Source: Kryptolebias marmoratus | Taxonomy: Eukaryota > Chordata > Actinopteri > Cyprinodontiformes > Rivulidae | Length of the DNA stretch: 64,000 bases | Assembly: GCF_001649575.2 (NCBI RefSeq) | Contig: NC_051434.1 | Span: 4,525,845 to 4,589,844, forward strand | Reading direction: 5' to 3' | Part shown: positions 11,883-22,343 of the stretch, piece after piece | Layout: the number at the start of each line of letters is the position of its first letter | Numbering within the stretch: position 1 is the stretch's first letter | Made by a program: the position numbers and the translations under genes | Notes under the pieces: generated by a model | Database searches by the model: none | The model's input: the letters and a program-made list of their open reading frames with translations, nothing else | Told to the model about the DNA's origin: nothing

Positions 11883-12077
11883 ACCTGTGGATGGATGAAT
11901 CACTCTGCTCGTGCTATGCATGTTGGAGCAGCATCGCCTGTGTTCGCATCACCAAATATGTCTGCCCCACCTTCTCCTCGAAACACACCGATTCCTCCAC
12001 GAGCCCCTGATCTCTTATTGATCCCGACTCTTAAAAGTGCTTCAGGTATGAAGGAACATGGAGAAGAAGAGGCTTGA
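11883..12077 (+). other. CpG-retaining short ORF, possible coding exon (strand uncertain)
   Basis: The 60-codon frame from the ATG at 11895 to the stop at 12077 holds at least seven CpG dinucleotides in about 130 bases, far more than its flanks. On the plus strand it reads a Ser/Pro-rich peptide including MSAPPSPRNTPIPPRAPDLL, and a GTATGA donor-like site sits at 12046 after TTCAG. The minus strand is also open (part of 11900-12241) and reads a Gly-rich peptide ending in CIARAE and a stop. I recognise neither product. It may be an exon, a transposon protein fragment or a chance GC-richer island. Confidence 0.25.
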
Positions 12078-12079
12078 GA

Positions 12080-12500
12080 ATATAGAGTGAAGGAGCTGCA
12101 GCTCAATATATGGAAAGTTGTCCAGATTACAGAGTTGATCAAGCAGAAAAATAAAATAAAATAAAAAAAAAATCTTTGGCTGACCCTACTCAACCCAAGT
12201 ATGAACATTACAGCATTTAATGAGCCAGGCTCCGACTTCAAACGACTGAAACTGTTGTGGGTTATGCCTGAAGGACTACTAGAAACAGGGTTAGAAAGTC
12301 AGCTCTCATGAGTTTAGCTTTAACAAGTGTCACAAGAGAATACCAATAACAAGTGTTTTTATGGTCTGGTTGTGTGAAGAACAGTCAGACAGACAGGATT
12401 ATGTTTACATTGAACTTTCTGACAAATTTTCTTTGGTGTAGAGAATGAAAATTAAATAATGTTTGAACTAAGCACCAAATTGGTACTGTGATTTGCCTAA
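12080..12500. other. non-coding, no feature recognised
   Basis: Contains an AAAAT-rich run at about 12150-12172 directly after the ORF and otherwise unremarkable unique sequence leading to the TATC microsatellite. Confidence 0.5.
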
Positions 12501-12502
12501 TT

Positions 12503-12666
<164 letters not shown>

Positions 12667-12974
12667 TGTAAAAATACAGGTGAAGGTCTCATTTTTTCAA
12701 AGTACACTGTGTGAAGTGATGTGAAAGAGAAATGGCACAGAGCACAAAACATTAAGAGATTTTTCATGAGGCCAGCCTGTTCCCATATTTGCTGAGAAAG
12801 TTGGGATAAATCAGTTGATTTCAAAGTAGCACATACACAAAAAAAAAACAACTTTTCTGGTTGCCCATTCGAGCTTAACAATGAAAGAGACAAAAAGCTA
12901 AGCCAAAATGAGAAAACCGTGTGTGAAAAACTAACTACATCCTGTGATATTAGCAGTAATGACTAGGAATAATT

Positions 12975-13070
12975 GTCTTCTTTTTAACTGTATCAGTCTC
13001 TTGCATCATTGTGCAGGAATGTTGGCCAAATCTTCTTTTCAGAGTTGCTGTAATTCATTGAGGTTGTAAA
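12975..13070 (-). mobile_element. Tc1-like transposase C-terminal fragment
   Basis: Minus-strand translation gives LNELQQL, a stop, KEDLANIPAQ, a stop, CKRLI. This matches the remembered C-terminal pattern of fish Tc1 transposases (xLTELQQLCKEEWxxIPxQRCExLI). Two in-frame stops and no visible terminal inverted repeats show a dead, truncated copy. Confidence 0.6.
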
Positions 13071-13217
13071 TCTTTTACTTAGCAGTTCATTACATTTTCC
13101 ACATTTATTTGAGTTGCATGAATAATACGTAATAATCTGGTCTGAAAAGACTGGTTCTCCTTCTTTAATCTTCATATTTGAACTATAGAAAATGAACATA
13201 ATTGCATTTTCTCAAGC

Positions 13218-13268
13218 ACCCCCCCCCCCACACACACACACCACCCTCTCCCCCTATGCACACACACT
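13218..13268. repeat. poly-C and (CA)n tract
   Basis: A run of about ten C, then (CA)n from about 13230 with a CCACCC...CCCC interruption and a second short CA run to 13268. Confidence 0.9.
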
Positions 13269-13412
13269 GCTTCTGAACGTTTACTACTGCCCAACAACCA
13301 AAAAGGGGAAATACACTGTTAGAGAGCTGCTTTGTCACTGCTGTTCAGTGAAGCATCACAGCACTGCTCACTGCTTTACAGCAGAACATGGAAGGAGCAA
13401 CTGACCAGCTCC

Positions 13413-13451
13413 ATAACACACACGCACACGCACACACACCCACACACACAC
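13413..13451. repeat. (CA)n microsatellite, interrupted
   Basis: CACACGCACACGCACACACA-type tract with G and C interruptions, directly visible. Confidence 0.9.
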
Positions 13452-14050
13452 TGTTAGAGCCCCTTGAGTTGTTTCCCAGCTGTGCTGCAGGCACATGAGG
13501 TATGCATGGTGGATGTTTGTGGTCTGAACTGCAGAAATTTCTCATGTTCTCTTTGATGTGTTACCATGCGTGTGTGTCTGTTCTCCTGTGTGTTTCTTGT
13601 CAGAATGAATTTGGTTTCTGTCAGTTTCTCACAGGAGTGCCACACCTGCAGCAGCCACCTGCAGCTTTTCTGCACCACACGTGGCACACACTTACATGGC
13701 TGCTGATTGGGGACAAAAAAGGAGTAGATCACTGGTGAGGTATAGAACTTGGGAGTAAACGCTCCTGACATCCATTTACTGAGATGAAAGTAGTATCTAC
13801 AAACCTGGAATTGTAAAACTCAAAACTATGATGTGTCTGAGAAAGTTACCAATAAAGTGCTTAAAGTGTTGTACAGTTAATGGCAGTAAATTAACACACC
13901 ATTTGCATTTATGTATTTATTTTCAAGGTCAAAGTTTTGGCATTAACGCTGTACACTAAATCACTTATTGCCCAAGCTTGTTTGCAATGCCCATCTTCAG
14001 ATGTGCTATTTTTAGGAAAAAAATAACGAAGACAAGAACAATAAATAAAT
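13452..14050. other. non-coding, no feature recognised
   Basis: Moderate-GC sequence at 13452-13760 with overlapping short open frames on both strands (105 and 78 codons) that lack any recognisable domain; then AT-rich sequence up to the transposon end. Confidence 0.5.
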
Positions 14051-14051
14051 A

Positions 14052-14865
14052 CAACTCCAATTCTAAAAAAAACTTGGGACATTGTAAAAAAATTTATATA
14101 CAAACAAAATGTAATGATTTGCAACTCTCATAAAAACACATTATATTGACAGCGGAACAGAGTAAACAAATCAAATGTTGAACCTAATAAGTTGTACAAT
14201 TTAAAAAGAAAAAAATAACTTTTATGGCTGCAGCTAGAAGACAACAACTTAGGTTAACTGGCAGCAGATATAAAAGAAGCAGTTAAGAGTAGATGGATCT
14301 CTTAGAAATAAAGATGGGCAGGGGTTCACCAGTCTGCAAGAAACTGTATCAAAAAAATGGTTCAATTTCAAAATAATGTTCCTCAACAGAAAACTTGGAG
14401 TATCCCATCATCTACAGTTCATAATACCATCAAAAGATTTAAAAAATCTGGAGAAATTTCTGAGCTCAAACAATAAGACTGCCAAGGCATTTGGCTGCTC
14501 ATGATCTCCGGGCCCTCAAGCAGCACTGAATGAAAGACAGGACTGATTCTGTTCCGGACACCACTGCATGTGCTCAGGAACACCTCCACAAATTATTGTC
14601 TGTAAACACAGTTCACTGTGCCATTCACGAATGCTGGTTTTATTATTTTATTTTATTTTTATTATTTCTTTCATGTTATGACAGTTGGCATAAATTGTGA
14701 AGCACTTTGGTCAACTGCTGTTGTTTTTAAATGTGCTATACAAATAAATTTGACATTGACATTTAATATGTTTACTATGTTTCATTTTGAATAAATTATC
14801 ATTTATCACATTCTGTTTTTAATTACATTTTACAGAATGTCCCAACATGTTCAGAATTGGGATTG
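14052..14865 (+). mobile_element. Tc1/mariner DNA transposon, decayed and internally deleted
   Basis: The element sits between TA dinucleotides (14050-14051 and 14866-14867). Its ends form inverted repeats of about 33 bp (left 14052-14085 with CTTGGGACATTG; right 14832-14865 with CAGAATGTCCCAACATG), differing at several positions. From about 14309 there is a remnant of the N-terminal transposase region: MGRGSPVCKKLYQ, then SSTVHNTIKRF-like and SGEISEL-like segments in shifted frames, with frameshifts and stops. The remnant ends near the segment encoding AIHECW; the DDE catalytic part is missing. An L2-type LINE tail lies in its place. Not capable of encoding transposase. Confidence 0.85.
14640..14762 (+). 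mobile_element. L2-like LINE 3' tail nested in the Tc1/mariner copy
   Basis: GTGAAGCACTTTGGTCAACT followed by AAATGTGCTATACAAATAAA and a short TTGACA duplication is the remembered 3' tail of L2-type LINEs in fish. It sits exactly where the transposase coding region is lost, and the transposon's right end resumes after it. Confidence 0.7.
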
Positions 14866-14867
14866 TA

Positions 14868-15345
14868 AAAATACAACATACGTACAGTATATATGATGAA
14901 AGCACATTTCACTGTGCAATAAGATGTTTACTGAACTGTTCATTTCAACTTAGGTTTATCCTGAATAATGTAAAAATAATTTAATGTCTTCTGAAACAAG
15001 TGAAAAAAGTAAAGAACTCATTTAAGTTAATGAATTGCTGTCTGATTTAATAACCTCATTAGGAAATTAAAACTATGTGCCAATTTGTTTCAGCACACAG
15101 AAGACTCATTGCATTTTCCTCCCATTTATAGAGACGTTTTAATATGTATTGACTTCATTTGGTATTTCATAATTCATAATTACATTAGGGACGAATGTGC
15201 TGCTTCCAGAAGGGAGTAAAAGGAGGTAAAGTCTTATAAACAGAGAGAACAAGACATTTAGTGTTTAACACACCTCTTTGTGTTTGTTTTATGTTCAACC
15301 ACACATAATGAGAGCAGCAGGAGGCCAGAAAGTTCTGCTTCTCAC
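14868..15345. other. AT-rich sequence without recognised features
   Basis: Nothing recognised between the transposon end and the minus-strand exon-like segment. Confidence 0.5.
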
Positions 15346-15419
15346 TGGGAGACATCATTGTAGATCTCCATTCCTATGTAATTTGTCACTTGCATCGCGA
15401 GGATCGCCCTGCGTTGGCT
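15346..15419 (-). other. candidate internal exon (unverified)
   Basis: Read on the minus strand, a pyrimidine-rich CCTGTCTTCACCTGCAG acceptor precedes 74 bases that end in front of GTGAGAAG, a good donor. One frame is open throughout and includes RRAILAMQVTNYIGMEIYND; the other two contain stops. Four CpGs fall in the first 25 bases. I do not recognise the protein, and no adjoining exon on the minus strand could be paired with it, so chance or a non-coding RNA exon cannot be excluded. Confidence 0.22.
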
Positions 15420-15489
15420 CTGCAGGTGAAGACAGGTGGGCGGCTTTAAACAACACATCCATGCTTCTTAGATTTGCTTCAGCTTGACA

Positions 15490-16766
15490 AGACAGGACAA
15501 TGCTTTTTTTCCATAAAGAAATACTCTGTTTCTGATATTATTCTATTTTGTTTTAAAGCTTATATTTTATATTATAGAAGAATATTTATATCACAGTGAA
15601 AAATAATATTTTAAAAAGTATTAACACCTTCACAAATGCTGTTATGCTATTTTAAAATTGCCTTGCCGATTGATGGAGTATTTTCTAAAGTGAGCAAGCT
15701 GATAAATTAGCACCTCCCTGCACCCTGTTGTAATTATGCCACTTCTTGTCTGTAGATAGCAAATTATAGTGTCCAGCCTGATGACATTTAGGATGGTATT
15801 TCTCTTCTTTTACAGCCTATGGTTCCAGTCTTTGGTTAAATGAATCAAACAATGTTTGATGCTCTTGGAAAACAATCACTTAAAAAGCAGTGGGCTTTGG
15901 TTTCAGCTCTTTCAGAGATTAATATTTATTTTTAATAACATTTCTTTACGTTTGATTTCATCTTTTGCAATTAGTAACTTTAATTTTGTTACAGTTCTCC
16001 AATAAGTGAGGATGACTGGTAGCTTCTAAAGTTTCTTACTGATCTTCTGCCTTTCATTTTAGCAGGCAATAATCAAACCCTCGTGGTTACAAAACAACAC
16101 GATTATTATTTTATGAAGCTGGCTACAGTGGTATCCTGATGCTACATGCATGAGATCTAATGATTCCACCAATGAATGGAACAATTTGGATATCAGTGAG
16201 TTGAGGACATTCACAAAACAGCAAAGTTATCCTTTACAGTGTAAAACAGGCATCACATGCCAGATATCACTCCAGCTGCTCTCTTCCCTGTTCAGTTCAA
16301 AGACCTATAGCTGAGATAAAGCTCTCCTTTCAATCATCTTCAACCCAGATAGCTGTAATTCTCTCCAGACCTTTTTTCCAACAACACATCCAGTGTGCTA
16401 CACTTTGAATATCTAGTTTCAACACAGGATCTTCTTTTTCTTTCTTTTTTTTTTTTTTAGATTCCCAGCATGTTTCGCTAACCTGGCAGCCGGTAAATTC
16501 ACCTCGACTGGCAGAGAGGCTTTTGGCTGAGAGGCTGCATGTGCTGCCATTACACTTGATATCAAAACGTTTCAATAAATTAACTCTCAAATATTCTTTT
16601 ACTTGTTAGTATTAAAAAACATTTTTAATCTTTCAAGTGGTACATAGAAGACAGTTCTTAAATGACACTGATGGGTTTAATTCACAACTTTTAACCAATC
16701 CTAAGTTGACCAAAAACCACTATATACCTTTTATTTAACAGTTCTAGCTGTTAACTGATTGATTAT
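15490..16766. other. non-coding, no feature recognised
   Basis: AT-rich unique sequence; a poly-T run at 16445-16459. The 86-codon minus frame at 16330-16590 includes the translated homopolymer and shows no domain. Confidence 0.5.
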
Positions 16767-17030
16767 TGCAGCTAATTGATTACACAGAAATGGCTATACC
16801 GCCATGAACCTACAGATATTAAGTCATTTACGACACATACTGTACTCTAATTGCTAACAGATCACACCAGATATCGTATGAGATTGTGCATAAAGTTATT
16901 ATCAAGGTTGACCAAAACAGCTACAACTCCATCATTATTCAGCATAAGATGATCTTAGTTTAAAACTTTGCCATGAAAGGTAGCAGGCGATATGCATTCT
17001 TTCAATAAACACTATGCCTTTAAATTCTGA
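16767..17030 (+). repeat. dispersed repeat family A, copy 2 (3' half)
   Basis: Shows AAATGGCTATACC, the CATTTACGACACA block, GAGATTGTGCATAAAGTTAT, GGTTGACCAAAACAGCTACA, CATAAGATGATCTTAGTTTA and GGCGATATGCATTC in family order. The 5' half of the unit is absent. Confidence 0.85.
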
Positions 17031-17398
17031 TGTGTCCTTTCAGCCCTCTGAATTGATGCTTGACATTCAAATAACGTGTCTAGAAATGATTAAGTAAACA
17101 AAACATTTAACTGACAATAAAAAGAAAAGAAAGAAAAGTTTCTATGTTTGTATTTCGCTATAGCTATATTTTGAAACCCCATTTCCCTTCCTTGGGTGTC
17201 AAACACTGTCCTATTTGTCAAAGCCCCTGGCATTTCTAAGACATTCCTGGAGGAAGCTCCTGAAGGTTTCTGAATGTGTTTCTTTAAAGTCTTTTGGTGT
17301 GATTTTCAAAGGCAAAGAACACTTCAGTTCATTAATTCAGGACTTGTGGTCTGAATACAACAATATAATAGTGTGTAATTATCCCAATCAGGTACATT
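17031..17398. other. non-coding, no feature recognised
   Basis: Unique sequence following the family A copy; a short 63-codon frame (17215-17406) shows no domain. Confidence 0.5.
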
Positions 17399-17720
17399 GT
17401 TGCTAGGCTGCCAGAGAAGCCTGTTGTGTGTATTTGCTGCGTTAGTGCCGTTGTTAATGAATGTAGCTGCTGTTGGCCCCCAGCAACTGGTAAATTGCAA
17501 ATCAGGCGCTCTGAGTCACAGCTCTGCTCAAAGTTAATAGAGTGTATTCAGAGACAGGTTGTTGCTGTTTGTGTTCAGTCCCCTCAGTGTTATTGACATG
17601 AAAATAAACAGGCAGCAAAACGACAGTCTGGGTGCAGCAGCAAACACAAGAAGCAATTTAATTAAAGCCTTAGCCTCTTCACATCTGTTTGAACACATTT
17701 ACATGGACAAACTGTTTATT
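17399..17720. promoter_or_regulatory. GC-richer unique block with RFX-like and homeodomain cores
   Basis: Begins with GTTGCTAGGC at 17399-17408, the reverse of the CCTAGCAAC core bound by RFX factors, and contains CAATTTAATTAAAGCC near 17654. Composition differs from the AT-rich flanks and no repeat is recognised. Could be an enhancer; inference only. Confidence 0.2.
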
Positions 17721-18024
17721 TTATTTTATTATTATCCCACACTTTTGTAGCATCGTTTTGTTAGTACCCAACAGCCAGAATCATCCTGTTCTTGAGCTAA
17801 GCTCTGATCTGGATTTGTTGGCAATAATAACTTGCAATAAAAGATTAATGTTGCTACCTTGATGCTTCCTTCATTTTGGAGCATCTCGTATTGAATTTAT
17901 TCATTGTCATCTTGGGATTTCTGAAATCAATTGTTACCATTACTCTGCAAAGCAGGGTTATATTAGCTGAAGCTAGAATTAGTTTAAAAATAACACTGTG
18001 TAACGAAAAGCAGCCATGTTAAAG
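17721..18024. other. AT-rich sequence without recognised features
   Basis: Nothing recognised between the GC-richer block and family A copy 3. Confidence 0.5.
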
Positions 18025-18300
18025 CAACACAAAAATGGCTATACCTCAATGAATTTTACAGATATTGAACTAAAATTTGGTGTGATAGTAGCTGAGTCAT
18101 TCACAACACCTGCACCAAGCACCAACAAATCACACAAGATATCGCATGAGATTGCACCTAATGTTATTTTCAAGGTTTGATCACAATAGCTACAGCTGTC
18201 ATTGCTCAACATGTCTAAAATTCTGGCATGAAGGGTGGCATGAGATAGGTGTTCCTTAAGGAATGCTAGGCCTTTAATTTAAATGTGCTTTTTGATGCTG
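18025..18300 (+). repeat. dispersed repeat family A, copy 3 (3' half)
   Basis: AAAAATGGCTATACCTCAAT, GATATTGAACTAAAATTTGG, CATTCACAACACC, TTATTTTCAAGGTTTGATC and the TTCTGGCATGAAGGG block follow in family order. Like copy 2 it lacks the upstream CATGAACCACTG portion. Confidence 0.85.
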
Positions 18301-19360
18301 TTAGCAGCAAACATTTCTCTTAGGTTGGTAGTTACTCAGTGCAGTGTGCATTAAAGCACATTTGTGTTCCTGCTGGTCAAAACATGTGGCATTTTACAGC
18401 TTTTGACAGCTTCAGATGTAAGCTAAGTAAATTGATCTCAATGCATCTTGAGTGCATTTACACCCACCTGCACACAGCTCTCTGCTTTTGAATGGATCAC
18501 CAAGTGCAGATGTTACTGAATGCTTCCCTGTAATTTTGGCATTACTATTCTTTCTTGAATATATGTCAAAACTATTGTTCCAGAAACCACTGCAGAACAT
18601 ACAGTAGTGCCTTGCATGAGCCTAATTCACATTCTTTGTTGCGCCTTTTCTGAGCCTGCAGAGTTACATCAGTGGACAAAGTGCAGAAACACTTCACCTG
18701 TTGTTAAGTCAATGACACACAGGAACTCTACAATTTCAGAAAAAAACAGATTTGTTCACCCATGTCTTCAATGTGGCTAATGCTGGCTAATCAGCTAGGC
18801 TAAAAGTTCAGCCTAAACTGTGGCTGTGCCCTGACACCAGGCTGCTGTAATGACCAATTAGAGCTGACATAGTGAGGAGGAATCATACATTTGGAGGAGA
18901 TTAGAGCAAATTCAGCAGGCCAGTGTCTCGTTCGAGGTGAATTTGGGTGTACTGCAGAGAATGAAGAGACAAGCTTGATCCAGCCATTGATTCTATCTTT
19001 CCCATCATTGTTTTTAAAAGGTTGCATTTAGGTTGTCCACACAAACACTGCTTTAAATAAAAAACATTTGGGGGCTCCTAAAATGCTCTTTCCACCTGTA
19101 AGCGAGGTTGAAATGACTAAAATATATTGTATTTTATGTATTTATGTTCCCTTCTGGGCCTAACCGAAGCTGCATGTTTTGTTTTTGTTTGTTTGTTTGT
19201 TTTGTTCCCTTGATTTAGTAAAAATGATTCAGGCGCATTAAACTCATGATTTGTTCATTGATAAGTTCAAGTGTCAGCAACAGTGATGTCTGTTGAGATC
19301 CATGTGTCAAATGCTGTGATGCCGACATCTCTCTGCTCAATAATAACTCGTCTCAGTCTT
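18301..19360. other. non-coding, no feature recognised
   Basis: Unique sequence, slightly GC-richer around 18800-19000 with a CCAATTAGAG motif. A GTTT tract lies at 19173-19206. No repeat or coding signal recognised. Confidence 0.5.
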
Positions 19361-19860
19361 CACGCTCTCTCCTCCTCCTTTTTCATCCTCTTTGTCCCTT
19401 ATCTCATCTTTCTATTCTGGGTCTCCATTTTCTTCTAATTTCTTTCTGTCTTTTTACTTTCTGCTCAGTTGTATTATATTCTGTTATTTCTGTCCCTTCC
19501 TTATCTACGCCCAACATTTTTTTTACCATCCATTTCTTTTTCCTCTTCTTCTTTTTGTTCTGATTTTCTCATCTCTCTTTTGTCTTTTTTTCTTTTCTTT
19601 CTTATATTATTCCTCTTCTTTATTTCACAATTTCCTTTACTGTGATGTGTCCTGTTTTTTACCTCATTTTTCCCTTGTAGCCCTTTTAGTACATTTATTT
19701 TACTTCTTCTTTAATTAATTTTCTTTGATTCCAATCTCAGCCTTCCTTCCTGCTCCTTCATGTTTTCTCTAACAGTTATTCTAATTTTTTATCAATATAT
19801 TTTCCTCCTCCTCGATTTTTCCTCTTTTCTCCTTTCCATGTTGCCATCTGCTCAGGGCTT
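19360..19860 (+). other. pyrimidine-rich tract
   Basis: About 500 bases of strongly C/T-biased plus-strand sequence. The 108-codon frame at 19392-19718 is almost entirely Phe, Leu, Ser and Tyr and is a by-product of the composition. Confidence 0.7.
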
Positions 19861-20060
19861 CTCTGGCCTTTTAATTATGGCCTGATTTCCCAAAGGTCTG
19901 ACCATACTGTCCTTCCTCCTCCTCCTTTTCTCATTATCATCAGTGGCCTTGGCAGAGGCGTTCATCTCAATGAGGAAGGAGCCTGTGAAGGCACTTGGAA
20001 ATCAATGGCTGTGTCCCCACAGAGCTAAACAACTACCTTGACTCTTCTTCCTCACCCCAG

Positions 20061-20130
20061 GACACAGCCGTTAGGTCAAAACGGGACGGGAATTGTATTT
20101 ATTTTGGCAAAGCTCCTTGTAGACATCCAG
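20061..20130 (+). other. candidate internal exon (unverified)
   Basis: A strong acceptor (TTCTTCCTCACCCCAG ending at 20060) and a donor (CATCCAG followed by GTAACC at 20131) bound 70 bases. One frame reads DTAVRSKRDGNCIYFGKAPC then RHP, with two Cys and balanced composition; a second frame is also open. Three CpGs are present. I do not recognise the product. Strand is opposite to the exon-like segment at 15346-15419, so the two would not belong to one gene. Confidence 0.22.
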
Positions 20131-20726
20131 GTAACCAGTCAGTGAAAATAGCTGTGAGACTGAACATGCAGGTTGCTGGTTTTCAGAGTCCTCACAGCTG
20201 TGTTCATCCTCTGTTTTGCTGCCAGTAGTGAACAGACTGTCACATTATTCCTAGCTCACCGTGTTGAATTTTGCCAGAATCTCTTTACGCAGCAGGCCAA
20301 TGCAGATTTTCTGTTTTGGAATACGAATGTCTCTTTAAAGTGGAGGACTCCTGTTCATTTTGTTTCATTAAATAAACAGTTTGTGAAGGACAAGCTGACT
20401 GCAGATAATTTTGGTGAGATTTTATGTGCAGCACAAAAACAGTCACAGCATGTCTTACCATGCATTTATTTAATCTTAAGAAACAATTGAATTGTTATCC
20501 TGTTTATCAAAACAAAACATTGATAAAACATTGACACAACGTTGTTTGTGCATATCAGTTGTTTTTTCATATCTGAATCTGTGAATGGCTTTTTCTGAAA
20601 ATGTGATCATGCTGGATAGGTATTCAGATTTGCAGCACATGCACATAACATTGCATGACCTTTTAACTTTTAAGCTTCAAGGTGAGATTATTCTTGATCT
20701 AATTTCCAGGTAAAAGTTGTAGCATT
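20131..20726. other. non-coding, no feature recognised
   Basis: Unique sequence up to family A copy 4. Overlapping frames of 77 and 105 codons show no domain. Confidence 0.45.
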
Positions 20727-21228
20727 CTTTGAAGAAATACATATTTCCTGGTGAATTTTATGCCCTAATTTTAGATTAAGATCCTCCTATGATGAGAAGG
20801 AATGAAGCTATAGATGCAGTCAATCTTTATAAATGACTTTATAGATGACTCTTATCTATTGCAAGACCAAACTTTAGATCAATATTGATAAATTTGACTC
20901 CTTCGTTCATGCTTGATCAGATGTGGCGCCCATCTTGGGTTAGGTTGACACCTAAAGTTAATGAAGTTGATGAAGATGCCTATCCATATATTTCATTCTG
21001 AGAGTGTCATTAAAAGCAGTCTGCTGTGTTATGGGATATTTTGCTAACATACGAACTACATTGACACAAACTGTTAATGTCAAAGTTTTAAGCAAAGCTT
21101 AGTGCTTGGTATACAAGGTGAGACATTGTATCAGCTACGACTACACCAGTTGTAGCCATTTTTTTTTGCTTTCTAAACTTAGTTGGCTAAGGTGACTCCA
21201 AAGGTTAATCAGTTGTAGGTATTGTTAC
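20727..21228 (-). repeat. dispersed repeat family A, copy 4, first part
   Basis: Minus-strand family A starting with the CTTTGAAGAAATACATAT block and continuing through the CCATCTTGGGTTAGG block, TATTTTGCTAACATACGAAC and TTAATCAGTTGTAGG. Interrupted at about 21228 by a foreign insertion; it resumes at about 21650. Confidence 0.8.
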
Positions 21229-21650
21229 GACCTGGCATATTAAGTCCTAACAAAAGATAGGGAGACATGGACATGCAAAATAATTAGGCTCTTTATAGGG
21301 CAAAAAACAAAAAACAAACAAGCAGGCAGGCAGCCCTGTGGCAGCTGGCATCACCAACAAAGCAGGTAGATCAAGCCAGGACTGCTCCAAAAGAAAGCCA
21401 GGAGGATCAGGCAAGAGTCGGGCAAGAACCAGCCCGAAAGCAGAGCTGAGCGAAGAAGTTATGGCATGAGCAGCCATGCTCCGGTGTGTTGGGAGCATGG
21501 CTGCTCTTATCACCAGGAGATGCTGGGCCCTAGCAGATCCTGGGTGCCACTACTTCTGGTATGCCTTGGAATAAGAAAACAAATTATTAATAAAAATAGA
21601 CAAATTCCTCCATTTAAAGGGGGAGGGACGTCCCAATGTAAACCCTATGA
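21229..21650. mobile_element. unclassified insertion (about 420 bp) inside family A copy 4
   Basis: The segment is GC-richer than its host, starts near TGTTACGACCTGGCATATTA and ends near GGGAGGGACGTCCCAATG. It contains a perfect 15-bp inverted repeat (21468-21482 and 21492-21506, GAGCAGCCATGCTCC and its complement) around a 9-base loop. No open frame suggests a transposase or RT. It resembles non-autonomous or LTR-like fish elements of the TGTCACGACC...type, but I cannot assign it; exact edges and any target duplication are unresolved. Confidence 0.65.
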
Positions 21651-22027
21651 TTTATTTTTGAAAGTTTTTTAAAAATCTGTCCAGTGGTTCATGAGACAGT
21701 TTGCTAACAAATACAGAGTTGACCTGAAGGAATTAATGGCAACATTTTAAACACAGATCTGGTGCTATTAAATAGTGCTTAGAGCATGTTATGGAGATCA
21801 GTTTCAACTACTAACACACCAGATTTATAGGTCAACATCTGTAATATTGTCTGTTTTTATACTATGGTTAAAAAGGCATAGTTTGTGTAGCTGTAGCAGC
21901 CATCTTAATCAGACAAAAGTTAATCAGTTGTAGAGTTTAATTAAAATCTGTCCATTGGTTAATGAGATATTTTGCTAACTCTACAGAAAAATGAACATGC
22001 ACACACACATTTTTTGGCAATAGGAAA
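21651..22027 (-). repeat. dispersed repeat family A, copy 4, second part
   Basis: Continues the interrupted copy with AAATCTGTCCAGTGGTTCAT, then a further partial unit ending with AAATCTGTCCATTGGTTAAT and CACACACACATTTTTTGGCA. Two CATGAACCACTG-type blocks about 300 bp apart show a head-to-tail dimer. Confidence 0.8.
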
Positions 22028-22099
22028 TCATATTAGGTACTGTAAAATTGTACTCTTTTCACATTTCATTTAAATTAATCTGTTTGGGCCTATGTTATT

Positions 22100-22343
22100 T
22101 TCATGGCCCCCGCCCCTCACCCCAACTCCTGCCTGAAGAGTGCCGTCTTCTCTGATTGGTCAGAGTTTGAGGCAGATTCTCACTCTTTGTTTTCAGAGTG
22201 TGCCAAACTGGCCACCAGGCAGGCATTATGCAAATACACTTCATAGTCATGCTGTCAAGTCCACGAGGAAAAGCCTGGACTATAAATGAGGCTTTTCAGG
22301 CATTTTAGGAGCATTGTGGGAGAGAATAAATCAGTTTGGTGAG
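22100..22343 (+). promoter_or_regulatory. promoter-like module with possible first exon
   Basis: In order on the plus strand: a GC box (CCCCGCCCC, 22108-22116), an inverted CCAAT box (ATTGG, 22155-22159), a perfect octamer ATGCAAAT (22228-22235) and a TATA box (CTATAAATGAGG, TATAAA at 22281-22286). About 60 bases downstream a donor-like GAGGTGAGC occurs (GT at 22344-22345), so a short untranslated exon of roughly 22312-22343 is possible. Spacing fits a TATA-driven RNA polymerase II promoter. No coding sequence follows; a non-coding RNA or a distant gene's first exon are options. Confidence 0.35.

Noticed and set aside
13452..13771. Overlapping 105- and 78-codon frames
   Set aside because: Opposite-strand mirror frames in a moderate-GC stretch, no domain, splice site or homology recognised.
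19392..19718. 108-codon hydrophobic frame resembling a multi-pass membrane protein
   Set aside because: Sequence is pyrimidine-rich, so Phe/Leu/Ser/Tyr codons are expected; no start context, splice sites or conserved residues.
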